59,185 nt of DNA from Desulfocarbo sp964620595 (GTDB lineage Bacteria > Desulfobacterota > Desulfarculia > Desulfarculales > Desulfarculaceae), in NCBI GenBank assembly GCA_964620595.1, contig CAZUHP010000017.1, forward strand, positions 1-59,185, written 5' to 3'. Below are positions 32,616 through 40,413 of the stretch, piece after piece. Numbering within the stretch: the stretch's first letter is position 1; every line of letters begins with the position of its first letter. The position numbers were made by a program, and so were the translations under genes. Under the pieces are notes generated by a model, which did not search any database, was not told the DNA's origin, and saw nothing but the letters and a program-made list of their open reading frames with translations.

Positions 32616-33521
32616 TTATTTGTCTTTGTCTGGTAATGGTAGTTCAAGGTTAGTATTAAATTTCGGGAATGCTCTTTGGAGCATTCTGTAAAATTTATCC
32701 CAGCTGGTAGATACTTTCATTAGAGCAATAACGGCAGCAAGATGTTCGCGCAGCCGGGGGTGCCCAACATCTTCGGTGAGCCATTGGTGGTGCCTAGCTT
32801 TGCGCTGGCCAGGTTTGTAGGTTGGGTTGCGATTTTTTAGCTCTTCTAAAACACCAGGGGCGAGCCTTGCATAGACAAGATCGTTTGTATATCTTCCCAC
32901 AACGCCTGGACGTTTGACAGAAAATGGCGCATATTGCCATCCCCTAAGCCTAAACATTTCTTTGTAAAATTCATCAGGAAAAGTTTTGGCCCATTTTCTC
33001 AATTCAGCTGCAATAAATTTGTCCAGTATTTCTTCAAGGGCATTTCTTGCGCGAGCCTCTTGGTATCCTGTGGCCTCATCGACCAATGCGATGATTCCCA
33101 CCCTTGCAAAGGCACGAACTAGAATTTCACACTGATCGGCTATATGCTCTTGTTGGCGGTTTAATTTCCCCTGGCTACGCGCTTCTAGTACAGAGTCGCA
33201 AAGATCAACCAAAATGGTTGCTTCATAGCCGTATGCAGTGCTGCCGCCATGTAATGGTTTAAATTTAATAGGGTTTGTAATTCTAGCCATTAAATCATTA
33301 GAAATAAAGGGTTTTATTCCTTTTGTATTAGCGAATCGGGACAACCGGTCTTGGCCAGATTTTGCGGATCCTCCAAGCGACATGTTCATCGCTTTGAGCA
33401 TTCCGGTCATAGCTAAAACGCGTGTATTATCTTCTAGCACGTAGCATGGTATTTTTCGCCCTGCTAGTTTTAGTGGGCGGTCTGGCGAACCGAATTTAGC
33501 TTCAGGGATTCTTTTTGACAT
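32616..33521 (-). CDS. P63C-domain protein
   Basis: 301 residues from ATG 33521 with TGGAGA 4 nt upstream; the frame is open to 33587. The C-terminal part (about 175-270) is the P63C domain found in phage and mobile-element proteins: EFYKEMFRLRGW, KRPGVVGRYTNDLVYARLAPG, ELKNRNP and the block ARHHQWLTEDVGHPRLREHL. The N-terminal half has no known domain: a short basic start, the ISNDLMARITNPIKF segment, and the ALVDEATGYQEARARNALEE helix near 146-165. Function of P63C is unknown. It is AT-rich against the host. An IR operator candidate lies upstream at 33669-33683. Confidence 0.85.
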   Translation of the reverse strand: MSKRIPEAKFGSPDRPLKLAGRKIPCYVLEDNTRVLAMTGMLKAMNMSLGGSAKSGQDRLSRFANTKGIKPFISNDLMARITNPIKFKPLHGGSTAYGYEATILVDLCDSVLEARSQGKLNRQQEHIADQCEILVRAFARVGIIALVDEATGYQEARARNALEEILDKFIAAELRKWAKTFPDEFYKEMFRLRGWQYAPFSVKRPGVVGRYTNDLVYARLAPGVLEELKNRNPTYKPGQRKARHHQWLTEDVGHPRLREHLAAVIALMKVSTSWDKFYRMLQRAFPKFNTNLELPLPDKDK

Positions 33522-33668
33522 CAATTCTCCACATAAGTAGTTAATTTGGGCAGGTGATAAATGTGATGATGGCTGTAATAACAACAAAACTCGTTGAAGG
33601 GATAATCCTTCAGACGTTTAGACACGCTTCCTTAGATATCATAGCCTTAATTTTGTTACTACGCTATA

Positions 33669-33683
33669 CTATGTTCACCATAG
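33669..33683. promoter_or_regulatory. Inverted repeat upstream of the P63C gene
   Basis: CTATG-TTCAC-CATAG, about 150 nt before the P63C start, in a 224-bp gap after the zinc-ribbon gene. Possible operator. Confidence 0.3.
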
Positions 33684-33745
33684 CCATTTTGCCTATGCCG
33701 TGCCCACGAGGGCTGTACCGCCATTATCCTCGCAGGGATTATTGC

Positions 33746-34156
33746 TCACATAGTTTTATTCATTTCAACAAGGCCTGTCAATAGTTCACGATGATTTGCT
33801 TGGGTCATGGCTTCGCTAATCTTTCTTCTAATGCGCCAAGCGGTATCTTTGTTGACTTCAAGGTCCTGTGCAAGCTGGCGGGCCGAGATTTCTTTTTTGG
33901 CGTTTAAGATAAGGCCTATGCCCAGAAACCATTTTTGCAAGTCAAGGTGGGTGTGGTGAAAAATAGTTCCCACTGTAGCCGAAAAGCTGGTGTTACAGTT
34001 ATTACAGTGGTGGCGATGCTGGCCGTTTTTCATGGGAGTTGAATTGTTTGACTTACAATATGGGCAAACAGGTCTAGCTCCCCACCGCAACTGTTCTAAG
34101 TGGTGCACGCAGTCCGCTTTAGTCGGAAACAGTGCATAAATTAGCGTTATATTCAT
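33746..34156 (-). CDS. Truncated IS1595-type transposase (zinc ribbon and HTH only)
   Basis: 136 residues. It matches the N-terminal part of IS1595-family transposases: the zinc ribbon with C31, C34, C51 and C54 (CPYC and CNNC), SFSATVGTIFHHTHLDLQKWFLGI, then the helix-turn-helix ISARQLAQDLEVNKDTAWRIRRKI. Where the DDE domain should begin (family (V/I)VExDETYxGG) the text is LVEMNKTM and stops: the first catalytic aspartate is asparagine and the rest is absent, with no DDE remnant seen in any frame downstream. Either a decayed insertion sequence or a domesticated DNA-binding protein for the P63C gene (inference). A good promoter precedes it. Confidence 0.8.
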   Translation of the reverse strand: MNITLIYALFPTKADCVHHLEQLRWGARPVCPYCKSNNSTPMKNGQHRHHCNNCNTSFSATVGTIFHHTHLDLQKWFLGIGLILNAKKEISARQLAQDLEVNKDTAWRIRRKISEAMTQANHRELLTGLVEMNKTM

Positions 34157-34182
34157 GATATCTACCGTTGCCTAATTTACTA

Positions 34183-34211
34183 AAGCTATCAACAGATCAT
34201 GTGAGTGTCAA
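34183..34211 (-). promoter_or_regulatory. Promoter of the islet operon
   Basis: Minus strand perfect TTGACA (34206-34211), 17-nt spacer and TAGCTT (34183-34188). Start predicted about 20 nt before the zinc-ribbon ATG. Confidence 0.55.
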
Positions 34212-34234
34212 GGATAAAATTGCTACCTTAAAAT

Positions 34235-34247
34235 GGGACAATGTCCC
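34235..34247. repeat. Perfect 13-bp palindrome at the islet border
   Basis: GGGACA-A-TGTCCC, next to a run of C. Lies where AT-rich DNA gives way to host-like DNA; may be an operator or an insertion-sequence end. Confidence 0.35.
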
Positions 34248-34341
34248 CCCCGGATAAGTTGGCGGCCCCTGGGGGCGAAGCGGCTTTCTGGCCGAAGGGA
34301 GCTGAAAACCGCTTGACAGGGACCAGTCCTAGCCTAAATAA

Positions 34342-34357
34342 TTGACGTTAACGTAAA
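34342..34357. promoter_or_regulatory. MerR-type (LiuR-like) operator
   Basis: TTGACGTTAACGTAAA, a palindrome apart from one mismatch, 15 nt before the MerR ATG. It closely resembles the described LiuR motif (TTGACGTTAACGTCAA type) of acyl-CoA catabolism regulons, and its TTGACG can also serve as the -35. Confidence 0.75.
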
Positions 34358-34372
34358 CTGGAGGTATTCGAT

Positions 34373-34849
34373 ATGGCCCGGCCGGCGGCCAAGTCGCAAG
34401 AGCGCTTCTTTTCCATCTCCGAGCTGGCCTCTGAGTTTGAGATCAGCACCCGCACCATTCGTTTCTACGAGGAAAAGGGCCTGATCAGCCCCCGCCGCAG
34501 CCGGGGTAACCACCGCCTCTACACCAAGCGCGACCGGGCCCGGCTCAAGCTCATCCTGCGCGGCAAGCGCTTTGGCTACAGCCTGGACGAGATAGCCGAG
34601 ATGATCGGCATGGCCGACGTGGACCTGGACGAGAAGGAGCAGATCAAAAGGAGCCTGGATTACGGCAAGGCAAAGCTGGCCGAGATCCGCCAGCGCATGG
34701 AGGAGCTGCAAATACTGGAGCAGGACATCCTGGCGGTCATGGACAAGCTCGTGCGGCGCCTGGCCGAGCTGGAAGACACCAGCGCCGGCCCGCGCGCCTC
34801 CCGTGCTGATGGGGCCAAGCCCGCTGCCAGGCGAAAGAGGGGGGAATGA
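34373..34849 (+). CDS. MerR-family regulator of acyl-CoA genes
   Basis: 158 residues. Winged helix at the N-terminus: FFSISELASEFEISTRTIRFYEEKGLI (cut over residues 10-36) and the SPRRSRGNHRLYTKRDRARLKLI stretch that follows, then a long dimerisation helix to about residue 130 and a basic tail. It has no cysteine sensor residues, as in LiuR-type members which sense acyl-CoA or related metabolites. ATG 34373 has CTGGAGGT 5 nt upstream. Operator just upstream suggests autoregulation, and control of the following acyl-CoA ligase and dehydrogenase (58 bp to the next start) is likely. Confidence 0.9.
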   Translation: MARPAAKSQERFFSISELASEFEISTRTIRFYEEKGLISPRRSRGNHRLYTKRDRARLKLILRGKRFGYSLDEIAEMIGMADVDLDEKEQIKRSLDYGKAKLAEIRQRMEELQILEQDILAVMDKLVRRLAELEDTSAGPRASRADGAKPAARRKRGE

Positions 34850-34907
34850 CCCGGCCCCGGCCGAGGGCCGCCCCGCCCCAGGGGAAGCATGAAAGGGAGC
34901 AGACACC

Positions 34908-36413
34908 ATGAACCTGATCGAGATGCTGGACCGCAACGCCCACAAGTTCGCTGCCAAGGAATGTCTGCGCGCCGGAGGCCAGGGCCTGACCTTTGCCCAG
35001 CTCAAGGAACAGGCCGAGCGCGCGGCGGCGGTGCTGCAATCCTGGGGCGTGGCCAAGGGCGACAAGGTGGCCATCATGAGCCAGAACACCATCGGCTTCG
35101 TGGTGGCCTTCTATGGGGCCCAGAAGGCCGGGGCCGTGGTGGTGCCGGTGAACCACAAGCTCATGGCCCCGGAGGTGGACTACATCCTGGAGCACAGCGA
35201 GGCCAAGGTGTTCCTGTTCGACGGCTCCCTGGCCCTGGTGGCCGCCAAGCTCTCCGCCCCGGTGCGCCGGGCCAGCCTGGACAGCGAGGCCGAGGGCTGC
35301 CCGCGCTTCGAGGACTTGCTGCCCGCGGCGCCCGCCTTCGAGCCGGTGGCCGTGGCCGACGATGACCTGGCCGAGATACTCTACACCTCGGGCACCACCG
35401 GCAAGCCCAAGGGCTGCCTGCACAGCCACCGCAACGTGATCATGGCCGGCCTCACCGGGGTCATGGCGGTGAAGATGGACGAAAGCGACCGCCTGCTCAT
35501 GGCCATGCCCATCTGGCACTCCTCGCCCCTCAACAACTGGTTCATGGGCATCCAGTACCTGGGCGGCACCACAGTGCTCATCCGCGAGTACCACCCCCTG
35601 CATTTCCTGGAGGCGGTGCAGAACGAAAAATGCACGGTCTACTTCGGCGCGCCCATCTCCTATGTCATGCCCATGCAGATGATCCCCAACTTCGCCGACT
35701 TCGACCTCAGCTCCATGCGGGCCTGGATCTATGGGGGAGGGCCCATGGCCGCGGACACCGCCCGCCGGGTCATGGAGGCCTACGGCAGCCAGAACTTCTA
35801 CCAGGTCTACGGCATGACCGAATCCGGCCCCTCTGGCACCACCCTCTTGCCCCACGAGCAGGTGGAAAAGGCCGGCTCCATCGGCAGGACCGCCCTGCCG
35901 GGCGCGGACCTCATGGTGGTCGGTTCCGACGGCCGGCCGGTGGGCCCGGGCGAGTCCGGCGAGATATGGCTCAAGGCCGACTCCATGATGCAAGGCTACT
36001 ACAAGGACCCCCAGGCCACGGCCGAGGTATTCCAGGACGGTTGGTACAAGACCGGCGACGTGGCCCGGGTGGACGAGGACGGCTACCTGTTCATCGTGGA
36101 CCGCACCAAGGACATGATCGTGACCGGCGGCGAGAACGTGTACTCCAAGGAGGTGGAGGACGCCCTGGCCGCCCATCCCGAGGTGGTGGAGGCGGCGGTG
36201 GTCGGCCGGCCCCACCCCGAGTGGGGCGAGACCGTGGTGGCCCACCTGGTGCTCGCCGAGGGGTCGAAGCTCAGCGGCGAAGACCTCAGCGCCTTTCTGG
36301 CCGACCGCCTGGCCAAGTACAAGATACCCCGGGAGTACCGCTTCGTGGCCGAGCTGCCCCACACCCCCACCGGCAAGGTCATGAAGTACAAGCTCCGGGA
36401 GGAGAAGGATTAA
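34908..36413 (+). CDS. Acyl-CoA synthetase (AMP-binding)
   Basis: Activates a carboxylic acid to its CoA thioester with ATP through an acyl-adenylate. 501 residues. The P-loop-like core is ILYTSGTTGKPKGCLHSH near residues 157-174, the substrate pocket region is GAPISYVMPMQ near 245, and YGGGPM, YQVYGMTESG, the YKTGDVARVDEDGYL hinge and the catalytic lysine region TGKVMKYKL at the end are all present. Chain-length preference cannot be read. ATG 34908 with AGGGAGCAG upstream. Two nucleotides separate it from the acyl-CoA dehydrogenase gene. Confidence 0.93.
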   Translation: MNLIEMLDRNAHKFAAKECLRAGGQGLTFAQLKEQAERAAAVLQSWGVAKGDKVAIMSQNTIGFVVAFYGAQKAGAVVVPVNHKLMAPEVDYILEHSEAKVFLFDGSLALVAAKLSAPVRRASLDSEAEGCPRFEDLLPAAPAFEPVAVADDDLAEILYTSGTTGKPKGCLHSHRNVIMAGLTGVMAVKMDESDRLLMAMPIWHSSPLNNWFMGIQYLGGTTVLIREYHPLHFLEAVQNEKCTVYFGAPISYVMPMQMIPNFADFDLSSMRAWIYGGGPMAADTARRVMEAYGSQNFYQVYGMTESGPSGTTLLPHEQVEKAGSIGRTALPGADLMVVGSDGRPVGPGESGEIWLKADSMMQGYYKDPQATAEVFQDGWYKTGDVARVDEDGYLFIVDRTKDMIVTGGENVYSKEVEDALAAHPEVVEAAVVGRPHPEWGETVVAHLVLAEGSKLSGEDLSAFLADRLAKYKIPREYRFVAELPHTPTGKVMKYKLREEKD

Positions 36414-36414
36414 G

Positions 36415-37659
36415 ATGTTCGATTTCATGTTGAGCCAAGAGCAGCTCGCCCTGCGCGACGAGGTGCGCGAGCTGGTCCGCTGGGTGCCCCGCCGGATGAT
36501 CCTGGACATGGACCAGGACAAGATACGCTTTCCCAAGGAGTTTTTGCAGGAGGCCGGCCGCCGCAACCTGATGGGTTGCCGCTACCCCAAGAAATGGGGC
36601 GGCCGCGGCCTGGACTGGGTGGCCACCTGCATGGTCATGGAGGAGGTGGGCGTACTGGGCTACATCTTCGCCTGCGTGTTCGGGGTGGGCGCCGAGCTGG
36701 TGTGCGACGCCATCATCCAGCACGGCACCGATGCCCAGAAGGAGAAGTACGTGAAGCCGCTGTTGGCCGGCGAGATGTTCGCGGCCGAATGCCTCACCGA
36801 GCCCCGGGGCGGATCGGACTTCTTCGGCACCACCACCACGGCCGAGGACAAGGGCGGCTACTTCCTGCTCAATGGGCAGAAGCGCTTCATCGTGGGCGCC
36901 GAGGGCGCGGACTACTTCCTGGTCTACGCCCGCACCGATCCCAAGGCGCCGGCCCGCCAGGCCCTCACCTGTTTCATCGTGGACCGGGGGCCCGGGGTCA
37001 AGGTGGAGTACCTCTACGGGCTGATGGGCTGCCGGGGCGGCGGGGCCGGACGGCTGGTGTTCAAGGACGTGGAGGTGCCGGCCGAGAACATAGTGGGCAG
37101 CCTCAACGGGGCCTACGCGGTGTTCAACACCATGATGATCCCCGAGCGCCTGGGCACTGCGGCCATGACCATCGGCGCGGCCCGGCCCGCCCTGGAGGTG
37201 GCCTCGCGCTATACCACCCGGCGCAAGGCCTTTGGCCAGGTCATAAACCAGTTCCAGGGCGTGAGCTTCCAGGTGGCGGAAGCGGCCATGCTCTTGGACG
37301 CCAGCCGCGCCATGTGCTATGCCACCGCCCGGGCGGTGGACGCGGGGGTGGAGATGAACCGGGTGCGGCGCCTGGTGAGCGAGACCAAGAAGTTCGTGAC
37401 CGAAAGCTGCCAGAAGGCGGCCCGCAACGCCATGCAGGTCATGGGCGGCATCGGCTATACCAATGTCTATCCCATCGAACGCATCGTGCGCGATCTGGGC
37501 CTGGCCTCCATCTGGACCGGCTCCAACGAAGTGATGAGCATGATAATCGCCCACGAGTGGTACCGGGAGCTGGAGGCCCGCCGCCAGGACGCCGCCCTGC
37601 GCGACCCCGAGGCCGACGCGGCCGAGGCCCACGCCGAGGATGAGAAGATATACGAGTGA
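36415..37659 (+). CDS. Acyl-CoA dehydrogenase
   Basis: FAD-dependent alpha,beta-dehydrogenation of an acyl-CoA, likely of the product of the preceding ligase. 414 residues. Signature 1 is AECLTEPRGGSDFFGT near residues 122-137 and signature 2 region is QVMGGIGYTNVYPIERIVRD near 342-361. FAD-binding RRKAFGQVINQFQ is at about 270. Catalytic-base position has TGSNEVMSMII. A charged, acidic tail (EADAAEAHAEDEKIYE) extends the end. The ATG follows the ligase stop directly with GGAGGAGAAGG upstream. Electron acceptor (EtfAB) genes are not in this window. Confidence 0.94.
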   Translation: MFDFMLSQEQLALRDEVRELVRWVPRRMILDMDQDKIRFPKEFLQEAGRRNLMGCRYPKKWGGRGLDWVATCMVMEEVGVLGYIFACVFGVGAELVCDAIIQHGTDAQKEKYVKPLLAGEMFAAECLTEPRGGSDFFGTTTTAEDKGGYFLLNGQKRFIVGAEGADYFLVYARTDPKAPARQALTCFIVDRGPGVKVEYLYGLMGCRGGGAGRLVFKDVEVPAENIVGSLNGAYAVFNTMMIPERLGTAAMTIGAARPALEVASRYTTRRKAFGQVINQFQGVSFQVAEAAMLLDASRAMCYATARAVDAGVEMNRVRRLVSETKKFVTESCQKAARNAMQVMGGIGYTNVYPIERIVRDLGLASIWTGSNEVMSMIIAHEWYRELEARRQDAALRDPEADAAEAHAEDEKIYE

Positions 37660-37686
37660 ACCCTGGCGCTGGTTCGCCGGCAGCGG

Positions 37687-37752
37687 CCGTCCCCCGTCGC
37701 CGCCCCCGTCGCCCCCCGTCGCCGCCCCCCGTCGCCCCCCGTCGCCGCCCCT
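37687..37752 (-). repeat. G-run intergenic array (copy 5), reversed
   Basis: CGTCGCC(C)n units on the plus strand, so the G-rich strand is the minus strand, antisense to the upstream dehydrogenase. No minus-strand gene ends here. Its right end forms the 5-prime arm of the terminator at 37744. Confidence 0.85.
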
Positions 37753-37766
37753 CTTTTTGGGGCGGC
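37744..37766 (+). terminator. Terminator of the acyl-CoA operon
   Basis: GCCGCCCC / GGGGCGGC, loop TCTTTTT, tail CTTGTTTG. The 5-prime arm is the last unit of the reversed G-run array. Confidence 0.7.
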
Positions 37767-37903
37767 CTTGTTTGCGCGCGGCGTTTCGGGGGGGCGACCT
37801 ATAAAGGTGGCGGCGCCTTGGGGAGTCTGTAGAATTATCCAAAAGGGTTCCCCCCGGATTCTCTGTAGAGTGCCGCCATGGCGCCAAGTGACTGGAGTTG
37901 GGC

Positions 37904-39076
37904 ATGGACGCTATCTCGCCTGGATCGGGCAACCTGAGCCGCCGAATACCTCCCGAGGAGCTGGAACCCTTGGCCGAGGTGGTGCGGGCCGTGCCCCTTT
38001 TGCAGAAGGTCCTGGACTGCATGCCCGAGATGGTGTGTGTGCTCACCCCCTCTTGGCAGATCCTGGTGGCCAACCAGGCCATGCGGATTTTCCTCGGTCA
38101 AGAGGAGGGATTCTTGCAACCAGGCTCTCGCCCGGGCGAGTTGATCCAGTGCGCGCACGCGGCCGAAAGCGCGGAGGGTTGCGGCTCCACGCCCTATTGC
38201 AGCCAATGCGGCGCCGCCCGGGTGATAATGGAATCCATCGGCCAGAACAAGCAGGCTACCGGCGAGTGCCGTATTGCCCGCAGGATAAACGGAAAGCCGG
38301 ACAGCCTGGACCTGTACTTGTGGTGCTCGCCCTTCGACCTGAACGGCCACGCCCTGTACGTGCTGGCCATCATGGACATAAGCGACCGCTTGCGGCGGCA
38401 GGCCCTGGAGAGGATATTCTTCCACGACCTGCTCAACTCCTGCTCTGCTCTCAGTTCGTCCATCCAGCTTCTCAGGAACGCCTCGGCCAACGACGTGCCC
38501 CAGATCGCCGACCGGCTCGCCCGGGCGGCGGACGGCTTGTTGCAGGAGATCCTGGCGCAAAGGGACCTGCTCAAGGCCGAATCCGGTGAACTGAAGCCAA
38601 ATGCCTACCTGCTCAACACCACCCAGTTGCTCCAGGAGTTGGTGGAGCGCTTCCAAGCCGATCCCCTGTGCCGGGACCGCCGCTTGCAGCTCGCGCCCCT
38701 GGGGGCGGCCGTGAGCTTCGTGTGCGACTCCGTGCTCCTGAACCGGGTGTTGGGCAACATGGTGAAGAACGCCCTGGAGGCGGCGGAACCGGGCGATGCG
38801 GTCACCCTGGGCTGGTACCAGCAGGGGGAGTTCGTGGAGTTCTGGGTGCAAAACCCCCAGGTGATTGCGCCCGAGCACCAGCTCCAGATATTCAACCGCT
38901 CGTTTTCCACCAAGGGCACCGGCAGGGGCCTGGGCACCTACTCCATGAGACTTTTGTGCGAGTTCTACCTGGAGGGGGAGGTGGGTTTCACCTCCAACCA
39001 GGCCGAGGGCACCCGGTTCTTTGCCCGCGTACCCCTGCGGCCTTCCTATTTCAGCCAGGCGGTCGTCAAGAAATAG
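37904..39076 (+). CDS. Cytoplasmic PAS histidine kinase with four-cysteine motif
   Basis: 390 residues from ATG 37904 (CTGGAG 6 nt upstream). PAS domain at about 35-160, carrying C83, C93, C99 and C102 (spacing CX9CX5CX2C) in ELIQCAHAAESAEGCG and the CSQCGA that follows, suitable for an Fe-S cluster or a redox switch. H-box FFHDLLNSCSAL (H174). The ATPase domain has LGNMVKNALEAA (N-box) and FSTKGTGRGLGTYS (G2/lid); its first glycine box is VQNPQVIAP without the usual DxGxG. No membrane segment. No response regulator adjacent. It ends near a bidirectional terminator. Confidence 0.88.
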   Translation: MDAISPGSGNLSRRIPPEELEPLAEVVRAVPLLQKVLDCMPEMVCVLTPSWQILVANQAMRIFLGQEEGFLQPGSRPGELIQCAHAAESAEGCGSTPYCSQCGAARVIMESIGQNKQATGECRIARRINGKPDSLDLYLWCSPFDLNGHALYVLAIMDISDRLRRQALERIFFHDLLNSCSALSSSIQLLRNASANDVPQIADRLARAADGLLQEILAQRDLLKAESGELKPNAYLLNTTQLLQELVERFQADPLCRDRRLQLAPLGAAVSFVCDSVLLNRVLGNMVKNALEAAEPGDAVTLGWYQQGEFVEFWVQNPQVIAPEHQLQIFNRSFSTKGTGRGLGTYSMRLLCEFYLEGEVGFTSNQAEGTRFFARVPLRPSYFSQAVVKK

Positions 39077-39098
39077 CCTCCCGGGGTAGCAGATAGAA

Positions 39099-39126
39099 AA
39101 AGGCCGGGGCATGATCCCCGGCCTTT
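39099..39126. terminator. Bidirectional terminator
   Basis: Perfect 11-bp stem AAAGGCCGGGG / CCCCGGCCTTT, loop CATGAT, between the convergent kinase and sufB genes; A-rich upstream and T-rich downstream arms suit both directions. Confidence 0.85.
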
Positions 39127-39151
39127 GCTCTATCGGTTTGTCTGGAGCGGC

Positions 39152-40378
39152 CTAGAGCCCCTCGGCGTCGGTGGCGCTCACCGCCTTGTCGATCTCGGCC
39201 TGGAGCTGGGGCGGCAGGCCGGGGATGTCCACGGACAAGAATCCCCGCACGATGGTGGCGGTGGCCTGGTCCTCGCTGAGCCCGCGGGCCATGAGGTAGT
39301 TGATCTCCTCCTGGGCGATCTTGCCCACCGCCGCCTCGTGGCTCATCTCCACCCCGTCCACGAAGCCGTCCAACTGGGGCACCGCCAGCATGGCGCCGCC
39401 GTTCAGGATCAGGCCGCGGCACTCCAGGTGGGCCTTGATGCCCGGCGAGTTGCCCACCAGGTGCCCCCGGGCCATGATCCTGCCCCCGTTGGTTATGGCC
39501 CGGCTCACGATCTCCGCCCGGCAGCCGGGATGGTTCAGGATCACCCGGCCACCCATGTCGATGTCGCTGGCCGGATCGCCCACCAGGATGGAGTAGAAGC
39601 GGCCCACCGCGCCCTCGCCCACCAGGTGGCAGGTGGGGTAGGATTGCAGGCTGGTCACCGGCTTGAGGCAGACGTAGTTGGAAAGGAACAGGCCGCCTTC
39701 GGCCACCTGGGCCGCCGAGCGGGGGCGCACGGCCACCCCCTCGGACCAGTTGTGGATCATGGTGAAGGAGAGCTTGGCGTTCTTCTTGACGAAGAACTCG
39801 GTCACCCCCACGTGCAGCCCTCTCTTGAGGTGGGGGCTGGTGGCGCAGCCGCTGATGATGTGCAGCTCCGAGCCTTCCTCGGCAATGAGGATGTTATGCA
39901 CGTTCTGCTGGATGTTGTCCTGGTGCATGTACAGGCAGGCCTGGATGGGGTAGATGGTCTTGCTGCCGGGCAGGGCCCGAATCAGGTAGCCGTCGTGCAG
40001 GTCCAGCTCGGCCGCGGCGGTGTACTTGTCCGCGTCCACCTCTACCAGTTTCCAGTAGTAGTCCCGCAGCCAGGAGTGGTGTTCCAGGGCCTGGCGGATG
40101 GGCATCACCTCCACGCCGTCCTGCTTCACCGAGCAGTGCACCGTGGAGGTGTCCTTCATGATGAAGGTGCCGCCGCGCTCCTTGCCGCTCACGTCCACCC
40201 CGGCCATCAGGAGGCTGGCCTGCTCCTCCTGGGGCAGGGAACACAGCTCGGCTTCGGCCAATTGCTGGTGGGGCTCGGCCGCGGGGCGGTATTGACTCAG
40301 GTCCAGGTCCGTACCAATGGCCGCCACCTTGTGGCGCGCGGCCTCGGCTCTTTGTCTCAACTGGCTGGCGTCAGGCAT
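39152..40378 (-). CDS. SufB/SufD-family Fe-S cluster scaffold
   Basis: Scaffold partner of SufC, on which iron-sulfur clusters are built. 408 residues from ATG 40378; the frame is open to 40501. The C-terminal beta-helix carries SufB-type ligands: the cysteine in AHLECRGLILN and the SHEAAVGKIAQEEINYLMARG block with H and E. Only one SufB/D gene pairs with one SufC, with no sufS, sufU, sufD or iscS nearby. This is the minimal two-gene arrangement (SmsCB type) seen in anaerobes. Separated from sufC by 35 bp. Confidence 0.9.
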   Translation of the reverse strand: MPDASQLRQRAEAARHKVAAIGTDLDLSQYRPAAEPHQQLAEAELCSLPQEEQASLLMAGVDVSGKERGGTFIMKDTSTVHCSVKQDGVEVMPIRQALEHHSWLRDYYWKLVEVDADKYTAAAELDLHDGYLIRALPGSKTIYPIQACLYMHQDNIQQNVHNILIAEEGSELHIISGCATSPHLKRGLHVGVTEFFVKKNAKLSFTMIHNWSEGVAVRPRSAAQVAEGGLFLSNYVCLKPVTSLQSYPTCHLVGEGAVGRFYSILVGDPASDIDMGGRVILNHPGCRAEIVSRAITNGGRIMARGHLVGNSPGIKAHLECRGLILNGGAMLAVPQLDGFVDGVEMSHEAAVGKIAQEEINYLMARGLSEDQATATIVRGFLSVDIPGLPPQLQAEIDKAVSATDAEGL

Positions 40379-40413
40379 GGGTCCTCGTTTCGATGCAGGA
40401 GATGGGAAGGATA

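Larger units (their letters stand above)
32205..34320. mobile_element. AT-rich islet carrying P63C gene and IS1595-type remnant
   Basis: About 2.1 kb whose base composition is far more AT-rich than the flanks, with AT-ending codons. It holds three minus-strand genes: a 37-codon basic protein, a P63C-domain protein and a zinc-ribbon/HTH protein truncated from an IS1595-family transposase. A 13-bp palindrome GGGACA-A-TGTCCC (34235-34247) marks the right border zone. No flanking direct repeat or tRNA att site was found. It sits between the c-di-GMP gene and the MerR regulator. Acquired DNA is inferred from composition and content. Confidence 0.75.

Noticed and set aside
33554..33784. 76-codon plus-strand frame in the islet
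   Set aside because: No ribosome site, no conserved pattern, and it overlaps the control region and end of minus-strand genes.
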